Positions 49,010 to 59,505 of a stretch of DNA of 64,000 bases are shown here, piece after piece. A model generated the notes under the pieces. It searched no databases. It had not been told where the DNA came from and worked only from the letters and a program-made list of their open reading frames with translations. Source of the stretch: Ophiura sarsii (Eukaryota > Echinodermata > Ophiuroidea > Amphilepidida > Ophiuridae); the NCBI GenBank assembly GCA_035610835.1, contig CM069455.1, positions 22,114,264 to 22,178,263 of the forward strand. The letters run 5' to 3'. Each line of letters starts with the position of its first letter. The first letter of the stretch is position 1. Position numbers and translations under genes: made by a program.

Positions 49010-49298
49010 ATACCACATACATGTACTAAAATGCACTTAATTCCATATAACGTCAGCGTGAAGGATATTACAAAATTATTACATAACATCTTGTACAGAG
49101 TGTACCAAAAATTGGGTATAAAAATGGGCGAGTAAATAATTTTGAAAATAATGTGGACTGCTGTTTGATTATCAATTGCTAGAGAATTTGTGTATATTAT
49201 GTCCTTTCATTGTGTACATTTCATACCAATCGAACAACAACTTTAAAGAGGTACATGGTGCTGAGGTGATAAATGTCAAAAGCCATTTTCCCAATTTA

Positions 49299-49480
49299 CT
49301 GGAAAAAGTGAACATTTCCGCATTGTAATGTTTGCGCTTTACACATTTTGAACACTTTCGCTTGTTTTTCTTTTGCGATTTTGAGCTTTCTTATATAGAC
49401 CTACATACAAAATGATTATATTTGCACATTTTTATTCTTGCGCAAAAATAAATGTAGCGCAAACATTTCCACTTTTACAG
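49299..49480. mobile_element. TA-flanked element (CTGTAAAAGTGGAAAT type)
   Basis: The right end GCGCAAACATTTCCACTTTT continues into ACAG-TA and is mirrored by TA-CTGGAAAAAGTGAACATT at the left. Same family as 53021-53227. Confidence 0.65.
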
Positions 49481-50458
49481 TATGGGAAAATCCATTCATG
49501 CAATGCATTTACTATTTTGCCTAACGGCAGGGAGTGTTTCCTGTTAATGGACTCCTATGAAAACCTGTATACCCTATCTAATTCATACATAAAGTGGTTT
49601 TGTTTTAATACTAAAGATATTGGCCCCAATTTGTGGGACATGCTGTAATAATGGATTAAAAGAATTGCAACCATAAGGTCATTTTTAAGGGATCCAAAAG
49701 CATCAGGGGTAAAACAACAAGCTAGCTTAAATCAACTATCTTTTCAAAATTACATTAGGGCAGGATTGTGGCTTACTCTGTGAGTTTGTGACCTACAATA
49801 ATGGTCTAGGACCATAAGTAAATTGATCATAGGTCATATGTCAGTATGCACACATCAAAAAAATAGTTCAGGTTTAACTTGAAAAAACAACTCCTACTCT
49901 TAGAAGGATCCCTTTAATTCTTTCTTTCTTTTAAAAATGGATTAACCCTCCCACACCCCTCAACTCAACAACAGCAAAACAAAAACATCTTTGTATTTGA
50001 AGAGCTGTGTTGCTATAGGGCCTACATCCAATTCTACCTGTTACTCATTTTGCATTATTGAATGGACGGCTATTCATTATGTGGAATGTGGCTTGTATTG
50101 TTGGTGCCTAAATTGGCGTGCATGGATGCACTAATCCAAGTCAATGAACACAGCCATACAATTATTTGATTAATTCCATGGACTTGTCAATGCAAATTCA
50201 ATAATACAAAATGAGTAACATGTTGGAGTGGTCTGGTGGCCCTTTTGCAACAAAGCTCTTCATTTCTAAATCTACATTTATCAGTAAAGGGAAACAATAA
50301 GGCACATTAAATAGCCACGAAGGCACTGGGGCTATAGATTAAAGGTTAAAGTTTTCATTTTACAACATTTCTCTTCATATTTATAATTTCTCTTCATGTT
50401 TTTATGGGTCTTGTTTTTAAATGACAAATACAGGTAAAACACACTTGAAGTGTACATA

Positions 50459-50889
50459 TGTGATGCGATCTGAGAAAACCCGTCGGATGTCGCAAAATGT
50501 GAACTAGGGATTATGGGTAAAATAGAGAATTTTTTTTAAAACTTCTTCTTTTTTTTAGATTTTTTTAAAGAAAATTAGTTTCCAGTACTTTTTGTCATCA
50601 TCTTTCATGAAATTTCACCTTGACAAACTTACTTAAGTCACTTTTATTATTAACCTTATAATGTTATTATATTGAATTATGTATCTTTTTGGGCCTGTTT
50701 TCATGATTTCTTGTTTTGTAGCTTTTGGTGACATCACAATCATCATTCACTCATAACCTTTTTTGTAGTGATCGTAGAAAAATGATCGAAACAGTTCTGT
50801 AATCAGCACAGTTTTAGCCTTTTTATGATATAAATATCTCCAATATGAAAAATGCCACCATGTGGCGGGTTTTCACAGATCGCATCACA
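50459..50889. mobile_element. 431-bp TA-flanked MITE, intact copy
   Basis: Ends TGTGATGCGATCTGAGAAAA and the inverse TTTTCACAGATCGCATCACA are flanked by TA. A second copy (59337-62841) is interrupted by ~3 kb of later insertions. Confidence 0.85.
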
Positions 50890-51649
50890 TATCGTTATAA
50901 TTATAAATCTTACAAATCTCAGTTTAGGTAAATATATAAAACATCTCTTTAAAATAAACTATATCAAATTTGAATTTGACATGGAATTCGAACACAATCT
51001 GGTCGGTCATTCATTTGCCTAAGATGTTGCTATTCTACAAAACAACAATGCTTAAGTATGACATGACGTGCATAGTTTGTCCACAATATGATCCTTATGT
51101 TGAATTACAAAAATATTATAAACAAGTTTTACTCATTAGATAATCATGTGGAACCACAAGGTAAAATATACTCTTGGGATACCTATGTGCTAAGAATGTG
51201 ATACCCATAAGATAAACATTGTGATACCATGATTACACCATGTGATACCTATAAGACAATCATGTGATAACCATGATTTGACCATGTGATACCAAATAAT
51301 TACCACATGAAATCATGGGATAGTGATATTGGCTCATTGCATAGACCACCATTAGAGGGTACAGCCTCGGTCTGGAATCAAATTGAATGAGAGTGTCGCA
51401 TAATGTTACAATATCTCACTGCATGACCAGTCATACTGTGCAGAGAGAGTCGAACTAGTTAAATAATGTTATGGAATAGTCCCATTCATTGTGGTACCAA
51501 TTTGATAGACTGTAAAACCTTGTTTCCTTTTGGGATAATTCAGCCGGATAACAGAGTTATCTGGATAAAAGAGGGTTGGACTGTAATACCGACCTGCCTG
51601 TGATTTGACCTGAGCAAGTGCTGATGTATAAATCACATTTATCCATCAT

Positions 51650-51655
51650 TTTATT
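51650..51655 (-). terminator. Putative poly(A) signal of ORC1
   Basis: The minus strand reads AATAAA about 425 bases past the stop. Confidence 0.4.
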
Positions 51656-52077
51656 TTATATCTAGTTTAACATTAGAACATATTTGGTTTAGAACCATAC
51701 TTTTGCTTTTGAAGCTATGATCACCAAATTGTACTATTCTTGCAATGAGTGGGGCATAATGACACATAGAAACAAACCATATGACATGTTGTTATACTAA
51801 CGATTGCTAGTGATTGGAGTACCGAGTGTAGGGCATCACTGTTTTCTTAATGAATACAAAATACAAGATTCATGTAGTTCATTCCAAGTCAGTCACAAGC
51901 GATCTCTGATCTGATGCAAATTTTTGAGTCACTGTAGGGGCATAATCGTCCCCTAAATGAATATAAAACATCTTGTTAACACAAACACATAGTTTATCCA
52001 GGCCTGGAATAACACCCATAGCGGGCAACTTTGGCGTCGGGCGGGTGAAGATGCAAAAGTACCTGCACCACTTCAGG

Positions 52078-52238
52078 TCAATACTGATCTTTTAACGCGT
52101 ACAAAACATCGTCTTGACTCACATTAAGTCTAATCCTCTGCGCTAATTCATTATTACACGACTCTAACAATAGCAGACGACAAGCACCAAGACGACCACA
52201 GATGGCAGCTATCTCGGACACACACGGAGGTTGCATTC
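52078..52238 (-). CDS. ORC1: ORC1 last exon (winged-helix C-terminus)
   Basis: ORC1 is the largest origin recognition complex subunit, an AAA+ ATPase that marks replication origins and helps load MCM in G1. This exon follows a TTTATTTCACAG acceptor. The joined frame gives [21 protein letters not shown], then [16 protein letters not shown] and stop at 52080-52078. Vertebrate ORC1 ends with the same [15 protein letters not shown] block, which is diagnostic. It is phase-compatible with the exon at 55572. Confidence 0.95.
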
Positions 52239-52412
52239 CTGTGAAATAAACATAAGATGACAAATTAGGAAGACACACATGGCACAAACCTTGTTTTTGG
52301 ACTGTGTAATTTTAAATACTTAAAAGTATTTGAGTATTTTTCACTTTGGAGAAATTGTTGTGGTACATGAACATTGTCAACTCATCAGTTTGATTTCTAA
52401 TTACTCAGTTCG

Positions 52413-52609
52413 TTAACACTTTCCACGTGGCTATTATATTACCATATATACAAATATGAACCAATACTAGGCATGTTTGTACTTATTTCAATTCATTCCA
52501 CATGGTGATTCCAAATATGGTAATGAAATTTAACAATTTTTAAATTTTTAAAACATTTTTTGAATTTTTGAATGTTGTCTGCAGACGCCTGCCGGATGGA
52601 AAGTGTTAA
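52413..52609. mobile_element. TTAA-flanked MITE, family T1, copy 4 (in ORC1 intron)
   Basis: TTAACACTTTCCACGTGG to GGATGGAAAGTGTTAA, in inverted orientation relative to copy 1 (the GTCTGCAGACGCC motif is at the right end). Confidence 0.85.
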
Positions 52610-52710
52610 GTTAGGTAATGTCTGTTGAGATATTGTTCATATTTGCTCTTTATGGAGAACACATTTGTGATATATCACATCACATCTTGTTGGCATGGCA
52701 TAATTTTGGT

Positions 52711-52904
52711 AACTGTAAAACCACTTAATTTCACGAATATTGCGAGGGATGTGGATTCGTGAAATTAAATACCCGAGAAACTGACAATTTTGCATTGAAC
52801 GTAACAGTCAAATGTCTAGATGCGCAAAATTGAATGCCCGCTAAAATAACAGTAGTTTTGAATAGCAAAATAAAATATCCGCAAAATTATAGTGTTTAAC
52901 AGTA
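52711..52904. mobile_element. Small TA-type inverted-repeat element (in ORC1 intron)
   Basis: AACTGTAAAACCACTTAATT faces the inverse of ATAGTGTTTAACAGTA. The arms are imperfect. Confidence 0.5.
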
Positions 52905-53020
52905 TTGGGCAAAAAGGTTTGTAAAATAAAAAAAAATCCAAGGAAAATTGTTACCTTTTCTCCCTCGTATTTCTAAAACATAATTTAATTTCAAAAACAA
53001 GTTATGATTGAATACCTGTA

Positions 53021-53227
53021 CTGTAAAAGTGGAAATTTCTGCGCATCTAAATTTTCGGGATTGGCCACCCTTTCCGACATTTCACAAATTTTTATTTTCG
53101 TGCCTGAGATAAATTTGGTGCTACAGTACGTGCTCATTTATTTTTACTTGTTTCTATTTTCGTGGTAGCTAAACTTAACGCGAATAGTGCGAAAATAAAT
53201 GTAGCACAAACATTTCCACCTTTAACG
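53021..53227. mobile_element. TA-flanked element (CTGTAAAAGTGGAAAT type, in ORC1 intron)
   Basis: TA-CTGTAAAAGTGGAAATTT at the left and CATTTCCACCTTTAACG-TA at the right. Internal GCGAAAATAAAT words are shared with 49299. Confidence 0.7.
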
Positions 53228-53397
53228 TAATGCCTCACACAGGGCAGACAGAGAAAAAATAATTTCTTTCTGGGAACTAATCTATATAATTAATAGATAG
53301 ATTTTCTGCTAGAATATAGGAATGATTGGGATCCAGGACTGGGTATTCTATGAATGTTTAGTACCATGTATTCCATTGGAATATAAATGTTGTCATA

Positions 53398-53924
53398 AAC
53401 ACAACACCAAAAGTAAGAACCCCTCTCCAAATTTTGTCATAACATCATAAGGTAAAACATTTTACCAATAAAACTTAGTTAGAAATAATCCTATGACTAT
53501 TTCCAAAGTGGTGTTTAAAAATGAAAGATGTCCATGACTTCATGGCTGAATGAGCTTAAATGAAAGACAAAAACTGCCCTTCTCAAAAGTCACAAAAGTT
53601 TATGAATGGCTTCTTATTAATGGAAAAACACCCGTGGTTAAGGGAATATTACTGTAATGTGTAATCAATTCATGATCATTCAGCCATGTAAATCCACTTC
53701 TTGGCTCAGATATTAGCACAGTGAGTTGTGACTTTTGAGAAGGGCAGTTTTTGTCTTTCATTTGAGCTCATTCAGCCATGAAGTCATGGACATCTTTCAT
53801 TTTTAAACACTACTTAGGAAACAGTCATAGGATTGTTTCTAACTAAGTTTTATTGGTACATTTTGTTACCTTAATTACGATGTTATGACGACATTTTGAG
53901 AGGGGACTTACTTTTGGTGTTGTG
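53398..53924. mobile_element. Fold-back element with ~205-bp arms (in ORC1 intron)
   Basis: Ends ACACAACACCAAAAGTAAG and CTTACTTTTGGTGTTGTGT are inverted. The arms continue through CATGACTTCATGGCTGAATG and CTTCTCAAAAGTCACAA with their complements. The loop region is ~110 bp. Confidence 0.85.
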
Positions 53925-53961
53925 TATTAGGAAATGTGATGTGTAGATATACCATTTTCAA

Positions 53962-54050
53962 TCAAATCGTCACTGTTCTGACATACCGGCACATCCCTTT
54001 ACTTAATTCTGTTGTGATGTGCCGGTATGTCAGAACAGCGACGAAATGAC
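53962..54050. repeat. 34-bp-arm hairpin
   Basis: CTGTTCTGACATACCGGCAC and GTGCCGGTATGTCAGAACAG pair exactly, with arms extended to 34 bases by near matches and a ~21-base loop. Confidence 0.85.
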
Positions 54051-54459
54051 TGCTTTTCAGTTTGCAAGTGGAATTTTTTGCCATTCTGTTTAATGGACCG
54101 TTGATTTCACATAGGCATTGTACCTAAAGTCAGTGAAAATCAACTTTGCCCTTGGGTTGGTCAGGCTATTCATTACAGGGTAAGGTTGATTTCACACAGG
54201 CATTGTCTGTGAAAACCCAACTGTGCCCTATGTAAAATATCGGCTTACCTTGACTTTTTACACAACAACATGCCCTTGTATTTCCCATCGACCAAAGAAA
54301 GTTCATAGTTTAGTATTTAGAAACGCACAACCCTAGACTCTTAATACAGCCTTTTGAGAGTTAATATCGTCAATCTAAGACACTTTATTCACAAATATTC
54401 ATAAAAAGTGATTATGCTGTGACATTTTGTAATACTGTGAAGCTACAAATTTTAAGATA

Positions 54460-55193
54460 CAGGGTGTATCAGAAAGAACTGTACCGTGTCTCTAAAATAC
54501 ATAAAAAATACAAAATGATCATTGTTTTAAATGTAAACACCTGCAATATAAAGGTGAACATGTTTCCTATATTATATGTTAATTTCATTGAGATATCTCT
54601 TTTTGTTCTCGCGTGGCAAGACATAATCGAAAATCGATGAAAAACATGTTTTCAATTTCAATCAATCCTCTCTACCACTACCCCAACATTCAAACAATAT
54701 AGCCCACACCACATAAGCAATATTCAAAACTCCCGCCAAAGAAAGGAAAGTTAAAACCACTCAAGTAGAACAAATCCTGGTTTATTTGCGGATTAAAAAT
54801 CAAAAATTATCTCCAAATTTCACCCACAAATGTATGCAAATAATAAATAGTTATACAAGTGATGTGAAAAGTTGAGATATGGCGACAAAAATAAACCCTG
54901 TCCTATGGACGGATGGATATCTCAGGTAAGGTTAGTAATTTCACAGATTTTTTAAATTGATCATTTCGACCAAAATTGAAATCTACCATCTTTACCAGAA
55001 AGTCTGTATTTTCCATCAGAAATCTCAGATTTTCAAAATTTAAAATTCTTATGAAAGCTTGGCGTTTGCGCAAGATATGTGTGAAAACGGTTTGAACAAT
55101 ATCAATCGAATTCATACCGTAATAAATCATATTGCCTCAGTACAGTTCTTTCTGATAGACCCCCTCTCGAAATGCGATTATTTGTATGACCCT
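54460..55193. mobile_element. Mariner-like MITE M2 (in ORC1 intron)
   Basis: Left CAGGGTGTATCAGAAAGAAC; right inverse CTATCAGAAAGAACTGTAC, with ~30 extra bases before a terminal ACCCTG. TA is on both sides. No transposase frame. M1 at 42863 is a relative. Confidence 0.65.
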
Positions 55194-55571
55194 GTACAGT
55201 TGTTCTGTGTCTTGCAAGGGTTTTGTCTGCGTCACATCGTCACATGATTCCCGCGTTCCCATGGATTTCGTAGCCCTGACCTCACATTTGGAACCTGTTA
55301 CCACAAAATGAGCGTTAAGTCGCCAGTGTGCATTAGGAGCTATGGTCCAATAAACATCAAAATCAATGGAAAACAAAGGAATTTTGCAACTTCAATTGAA
55401 AATTTGATGGGGATAACATAGAGCAATTATGACATGTAGCATATCATTTTAAAGCTTGTTTACTAAGCATTTTGAATCCGGACAATCCTGTAAACAAAAT
55501 TGTCCGACTTAACTCTCATTTTGTGATGACAGGTCTCATTTATGGTTTAAACCTTCAATTTAAAATATTAC

Positions 55572-55696
55572 CTTCTATTCTGCAATATGACACATGATGA
55601 TTCAGCACTTTTGCGAAGACGGCTTCCTCCAATCCACTCTCCCTGAACTCTTGCACTACTGACTTGAGAAAGATCTGCTCTTGTCTGGAGGACTCT
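55572..55696 (-). CDS. ORC1: ORC1 penultimate exon
   Basis: Acceptor CATCACAG before 55696; donor GAAG|GTAATA after 55572. The frame (one base completing Arg, then 41 codons and one base) reads ESSRQEQIFLKSVVQEFRES, then GLEEAVFAKVLNHHVSYCRI. This matches the winged-helix entry region of vertebrate ORC1 (FRRSGLEEATF...HVALCR-type spacing). Splicing to 52238 restores RIEG. Confidence 0.93.
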
Positions 55697-55818
55697 CTGT
55701 GATGAAGGAATAGTATCAAGATAAAAGGTAGAAAGAGTTTGGCTTGAACCAGGGCCAGAAAAAGGCAAATTTCCCGGGAACCTAACTTTTAAAATTTTCC
55801 CTTCATGGAGAAAAATGC

Positions 55819-56199
55819 TTAAAGGGGCATTGAGAGATGTATCGATTTACTAAATAAGCAAATAACGTAAAGATGATCATCAACATAGCCCAAATCCAAA
55901 ATGTCATACAATTCCGACATCGCCTTCATGCCAAAATAAGCAAATAACGGCACTTCAGGGTTGAGATTTGCGAAAGTCCGCGAGTAAAACGATGCATAAC
56001 TTCCGAATTCAGCACCTGAGTTTCGATATCATCATATCGAAACTCAAAATCATGAAATTTTATATGATAAACGGCGAATGTTGGTAAACTGTTTCAGATG
56101 GTAGTTAGAATATGCCTAAGTATTACTTTGATGCAAAAAAACTGATTTCCAGGATAATTGAGGGCGCACTCCCATACGTATCTCTCAATGCCCCTTTAA
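55819..56199. mobile_element. TTAA-flanked MITE, AGGGGCATTGAGAGA family (in ORC1 intron)
   Basis: TTAA-AGGGGCATTGAGAGATG at the left is mirrored by ATCTCTCAATGCCCCT-TTAA at the right. The internal word AATAAGCAAATAACG is repeated twice. Confidence 0.88.
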
Positions 56200-56904
56200 G
56201 TATTTCCTTATTTCTATACCTAAATGTCCCTCAAGAGCGAAACATTTCCCTCCACAAAGAAATAAATTCCTGGGAACCAGGTTCCTGAGTTCCCCATTTT
56301 TTCTATTTTTTCTATACTCTATTTGGCTTCCTCTGGACAGTGACGTAACTTAACAGGCGCAGCTTTTACGCAAGCGTATATATCTTCCGCCTTTCAACGC
56401 TCCTGTGTTTACGCCAGCGCCACAAATAGGCGCGCACGTTATGTGCTGCAATTAGTAGAATACGCAGTTACGTCACTGTCTTGTGATGGCCAAACAGACT
56501 ATAGCCATGGTTGGGAGGATATACAACATTTGTGATGTAATCAAGCAAAAGAGTCTGCAGTAGCAAATATTGATTTATAACCAAACAAAGGATAGAAGAT
56601 TTTTTTCTTCTTTCTATAGTTTTGAAAACCTTTCTCATATCTTAATGGTGTTTCCTTCAAAATTTTGCATTTCCAGTTACCAATAAAATCAAGCAGAAAA
56701 CTGGAAAATTGCTTGATCATGTCATATTTGTTTGATGCCTTTGAAAATCAATGGGATGATAAACTAAACTGTTAAAAAAAGGTTCAGAAACTTTTTTTAA
56801 TCGCTAACTTTCCAGATATTTTGTGATAAATTGATACTGTGTTTCATATTCACCATTATTTCATGATCAAATGAGCAACTGTCATCTGTTGAATGAGATG
56901 TTAC

Positions 56905-57052
56905 ATAAGTCTTATTGCGAATAAAAAAAACCCCCATTGATTATCCTTTTCTGTTGCATTGTGGGATCGCAAAAGGGCAAAATCTGCCCCGTTCTGGATC
57001 CCACAATGCATCAGAAAAGGATAATCAATGAATTTTTCTGATTGGGCTTATT
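56905..57052. mobile_element. MITE family A, copy A3
   Basis: The core ATTGATTATCCTTTTCTG and its inverse surround TGCATTGTGGGATC and GATCCCACAATGCATCAG. The ends are ATAAGTC... and ...GGGCTTAT. Confidence 0.8.
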
Positions 57053-57135
57053 GACAGCAATCACTGTAAAACGCTGTTTAAAACCTGCTCAAATAATACC
57101 CAGCTTAAATGACTGTTTAAATACATAAAAGTTGT

Positions 57136-57831
57136 TTAAAGGTAGATGTTCGGATTGCAGGCCCGATTTTCAACTTGATGTTTTCTAATTTACATGGAAG
57201 GTCATCCTTAAAATTGTCACATTCCAAAGTTTGAGATGCATAACTCCAATGGTTCTTATTTAAAGGTAGATGACCCGATCACATTTCGATTTTCAACTTG
57301 AAGTTTTCTATTCTACATGAAAGGTCATCCTTAAAAAAGTCGTGTTCCAAAGTTTGAGTTGCATAGCTCTAATGGTTCTTATTTTACACGCACAAGATGC
57401 TGTGAACTGTACCCATTGAGTAGTACACAAACTATATCGGTGGTATACCACCATTCGCGGTAATTCGACGTTATTTCATCGATTTCTCCGTAATTATACC
57501 GATTTAGGCCGTCAAATTTCAGTATGATGATGAGAAAAATACGAGCTTTCATATGATATGAAAATCTCCGTATGTTTGAAATAATTCTGTATTACGAAAA
57601 TGTGATCGGGTCATCTACCTTTAAGTAGCACAAGGTCACAAAAAATTGCCTTAACCACCTTTGGCAGTAATTCACCACATTTTAGCCTATAATTTCTAAA
57701 TGGAAAATTTCTGGCCCCTAAGATTTTACAGACATAATGAGAAAAATATGGGGATTCTTCTGATATCAAAATATCTTGATGTTAAAAAAAAATAATAGCC
57801 CCAAAAAAGTGATCGGAACGTACACCTTTAA
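57136..57831. mobile_element. TTAA-flanked element T4, outer copy
   Basis: TTAA-AGGTAGATGTTCGGAT to GATCGGAACGTACACCT-TTAA. The inner element at 57260 is inserted into it. AGG termini with TTAA fit a Kolobok-like group (inference). Confidence 0.8.
57260..57624. mobile_element. TTAA-flanked element T4, inner copy nested in its own family
   Basis: Ends AGGTAGATGACCCGATCACA and the inverse TGTGATCGGGTCATCTACCT are exact, with TTAA on both sides. The left ~110 bp is homologous to the outer copy's left end (GATTTTCAACTTGA, GGTCATCCTTAAA, TCCAAAGTTTGAG). Confidence 0.9.
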
Positions 57832-58139
57832 GCAGGGCACTTTAAACAACATTTGTTTGCTATGTTGTAGATAGATGAGATGTTGACAAAATAGTGATAC
57901 GACGGCACATTCAGATTGAAACCTCCCCATATTCTCAAGCATGTGGGTGATTGTTACAAATGAGATATCCTTGGAAAGAGGAACATGATGTCAGCTTTAC
58001 ATTGATTTGAAACACGATATGAAATTATCACAAAATATTTGATAAATTGACAATTGAAAAATGTTCCTGAACTTTTTGTTGTTGAGCAATTTATAATTGA
58101 CATATCCATTCTACATTTTTATAACACTTGAAAAATAAT

Positions 58140-58460
58140 ATCTTGAAATAACAATAATAATGGAAACTTATAAAGCGCAAGTATCCGTCAAACAAAGCCG
58201 CTCACTGCGCTACAGACAACAAAGAACATGATAAAAAGCAATAAAAATGCAGAAACATAATAATATAGTACACTACATGTATACCAACACACATGAATGT
58301 AAAATACAACATTACAAGTCATTGGCAAAAGCAATTTGGAACAAGTGAGTTTTTAGAGCTGTCTTAAATGATGATAAGCTACATCAGTATGGGAAGATGG
58401 TTCCACAGTTTTGGAGCACATATTGCAAATGCGCGATGAAAATAGGTTTGTCAAGTCAGG
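58140..58460. repeat. Dispersed repeat with ATAAAGCGCA motif
   Basis: CTTATAAAGCGCAAGT and CACTGCGCTACA, then GTTCCACAGTTTTGGAGC. A related TTATAAAGCGCAAC ... AATGCGCTGAAAC stretch is at about 39508-39550. Boundaries are unknown. Confidence 0.4.
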
Positions 58461-58648
58461 GAATGGAATCGTCCTCACCAATATCAGGTGTTAGCAATAA
58501 TTTCTTTTGATATGTTTTTCTGTTTTTCATTAGAAACACAAACTTACACACGGTATTATTACATTCTAGTCTAATATTTGCCTGCACTGTTACTGAATGC
58601 CCTGTGGTTACAAAGAGGCAGTCTTACACTTGTATCTATTTAATGCAC

Positions 58649-58863
58649 TTAACCCCCTGAGAGCTACCGGCCAATTGGCCAATTGGTTAAAAAGATGGAT
58701 ACATCATTTATTGCACCAATGAGAGACATTGTTAGAATAATTGTGTCCCTGATAAAGATGGGAGTGAAACATTTTACAAGCTGCATTTAAATTGGCTATT
58801 CATATGAGTACATCTTGTAATCAGAACCACTTTAAGATAGACAGGTAGACCCCAGGTGGTTAA
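58649..58863. mobile_element. TTAA-flanked MITE, family T2, copy 3 (in ORC1 intron)
   Basis: TTAACCCCCTGAGAGCTA to CCCAGGTGGTTAA, with the family interior TTATTGCACCAATGAGAGAC. Confidence 0.85.
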
Positions 58864-58919
58864 ATGATCTTTGTCAAAGTTTGAAAAAAACACCTTAACC
58901 AAAGAAAGAATACTAAGCT

Positions 58920-59046
58920 CTAGAAGTTGCATTTCACTTGGTGATTCCAAATATGGTAATGAAATTCAACAATTATGACATTTTTGAAACATTTTGTAAA
59001 ATTTTGGAATGTCGTCTGTATACACCTGCCGTGTGAAAAGTGTTAA
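58920..59046. mobile_element. MITE family T1, copy 5, truncated (in ORC1 intron)
   Basis: It carries the T1 right half (GATTCCAAATATGGTAATGA, GAATGTCGTCTG) ending AAAAGTGTTAA at 59046, only 20 bases inside the ORC1 donor at 59066. Confidence 0.7.
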
Positions 59047-59066
59047 CATTCACAAACATATCTCAC

Positions 59067-59248
59067 CTCATGGCAACTATTTTAGGAGAGCAGAACATCT
59101 CTGTGACGGCAGCGTCCACATGACTCATGCCAACCAACCCAGACGCAGATTTGGATTTCTTGTTGGATTTTGAAGAGGCTTCTGCAATCTCTGTTGCCCG
59201 ACGACAGATATCTAGCGCCCTCCTTGCGTCACCTGACAAAGCAGCGAC
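59067..59248 (-). CDS. ORC1: ORC1 exon, AAA+ lid/C-terminal region
   Basis: The frame begins VAALSGDARRALDICRRATE, with sensor-2-type GDARRALDICRRA as in vertebrate ORC1. After a variable lysine/serine-rich stretch it gives VDAAVTEMFCSPKIVAMR, with the last codon completed by the next exon. The acceptor CATAG at 59250-59249 follows a ~21-base poly-C tract. The donor is ATGAG|GTGAGA after 59067. Upstream ORC1 exons (ATPase core, BAH domain) were not found in 59249-64000 and must lie beyond the window. Confidence 0.95.
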
Positions 59249-59505
59249 CTATGGGTGTTGGGGGGGGGGGGGGGGGGGGGGATTAATAACATAGCAACAG
59301 TCAGTATAGAATTAGTGTAAAAAATAGAATAATAAATGTGATGCGATCTGTGAAAACCCGTCGGATGTCGCAAAATGTGAAATAGGGATTATGGGTAAAA
59401 TAAAATAATAAATAAATAAATAAAAATATAACTTTTTTTTAAAGATTTTTTTTAGAAAATTAATGTCTTTTACTTTGTGTCATCACCTTCAAAAACTTAC
59501 TTTAA

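Larger units (their letters stand above)
49481..52077. other. Region downstream of ORC1
   Basis: It contains the MITE at 50459-50889 and the likely ORC1 3' UTR (about 51640-52077). The remainder shows nothing recognisable apart from short TGTGATACC-type repeats around 51170-51300. Confidence 0.5.
56762..58091. mobile_element. Composite TA-flanked element with three elements nested inside
   Basis: The left arm (GGTTCAGAAACTTTTTTT, then ATTTTGTGATAAATTGA) and right arm (TTCCTGAACTTTTTG, preceded by TTATCACAAAATATTTGATA) are inverted. It is related to 42902-43643. Nested within it lie MITE A3 and a self-nested TTAA pair. Confidence 0.7.
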
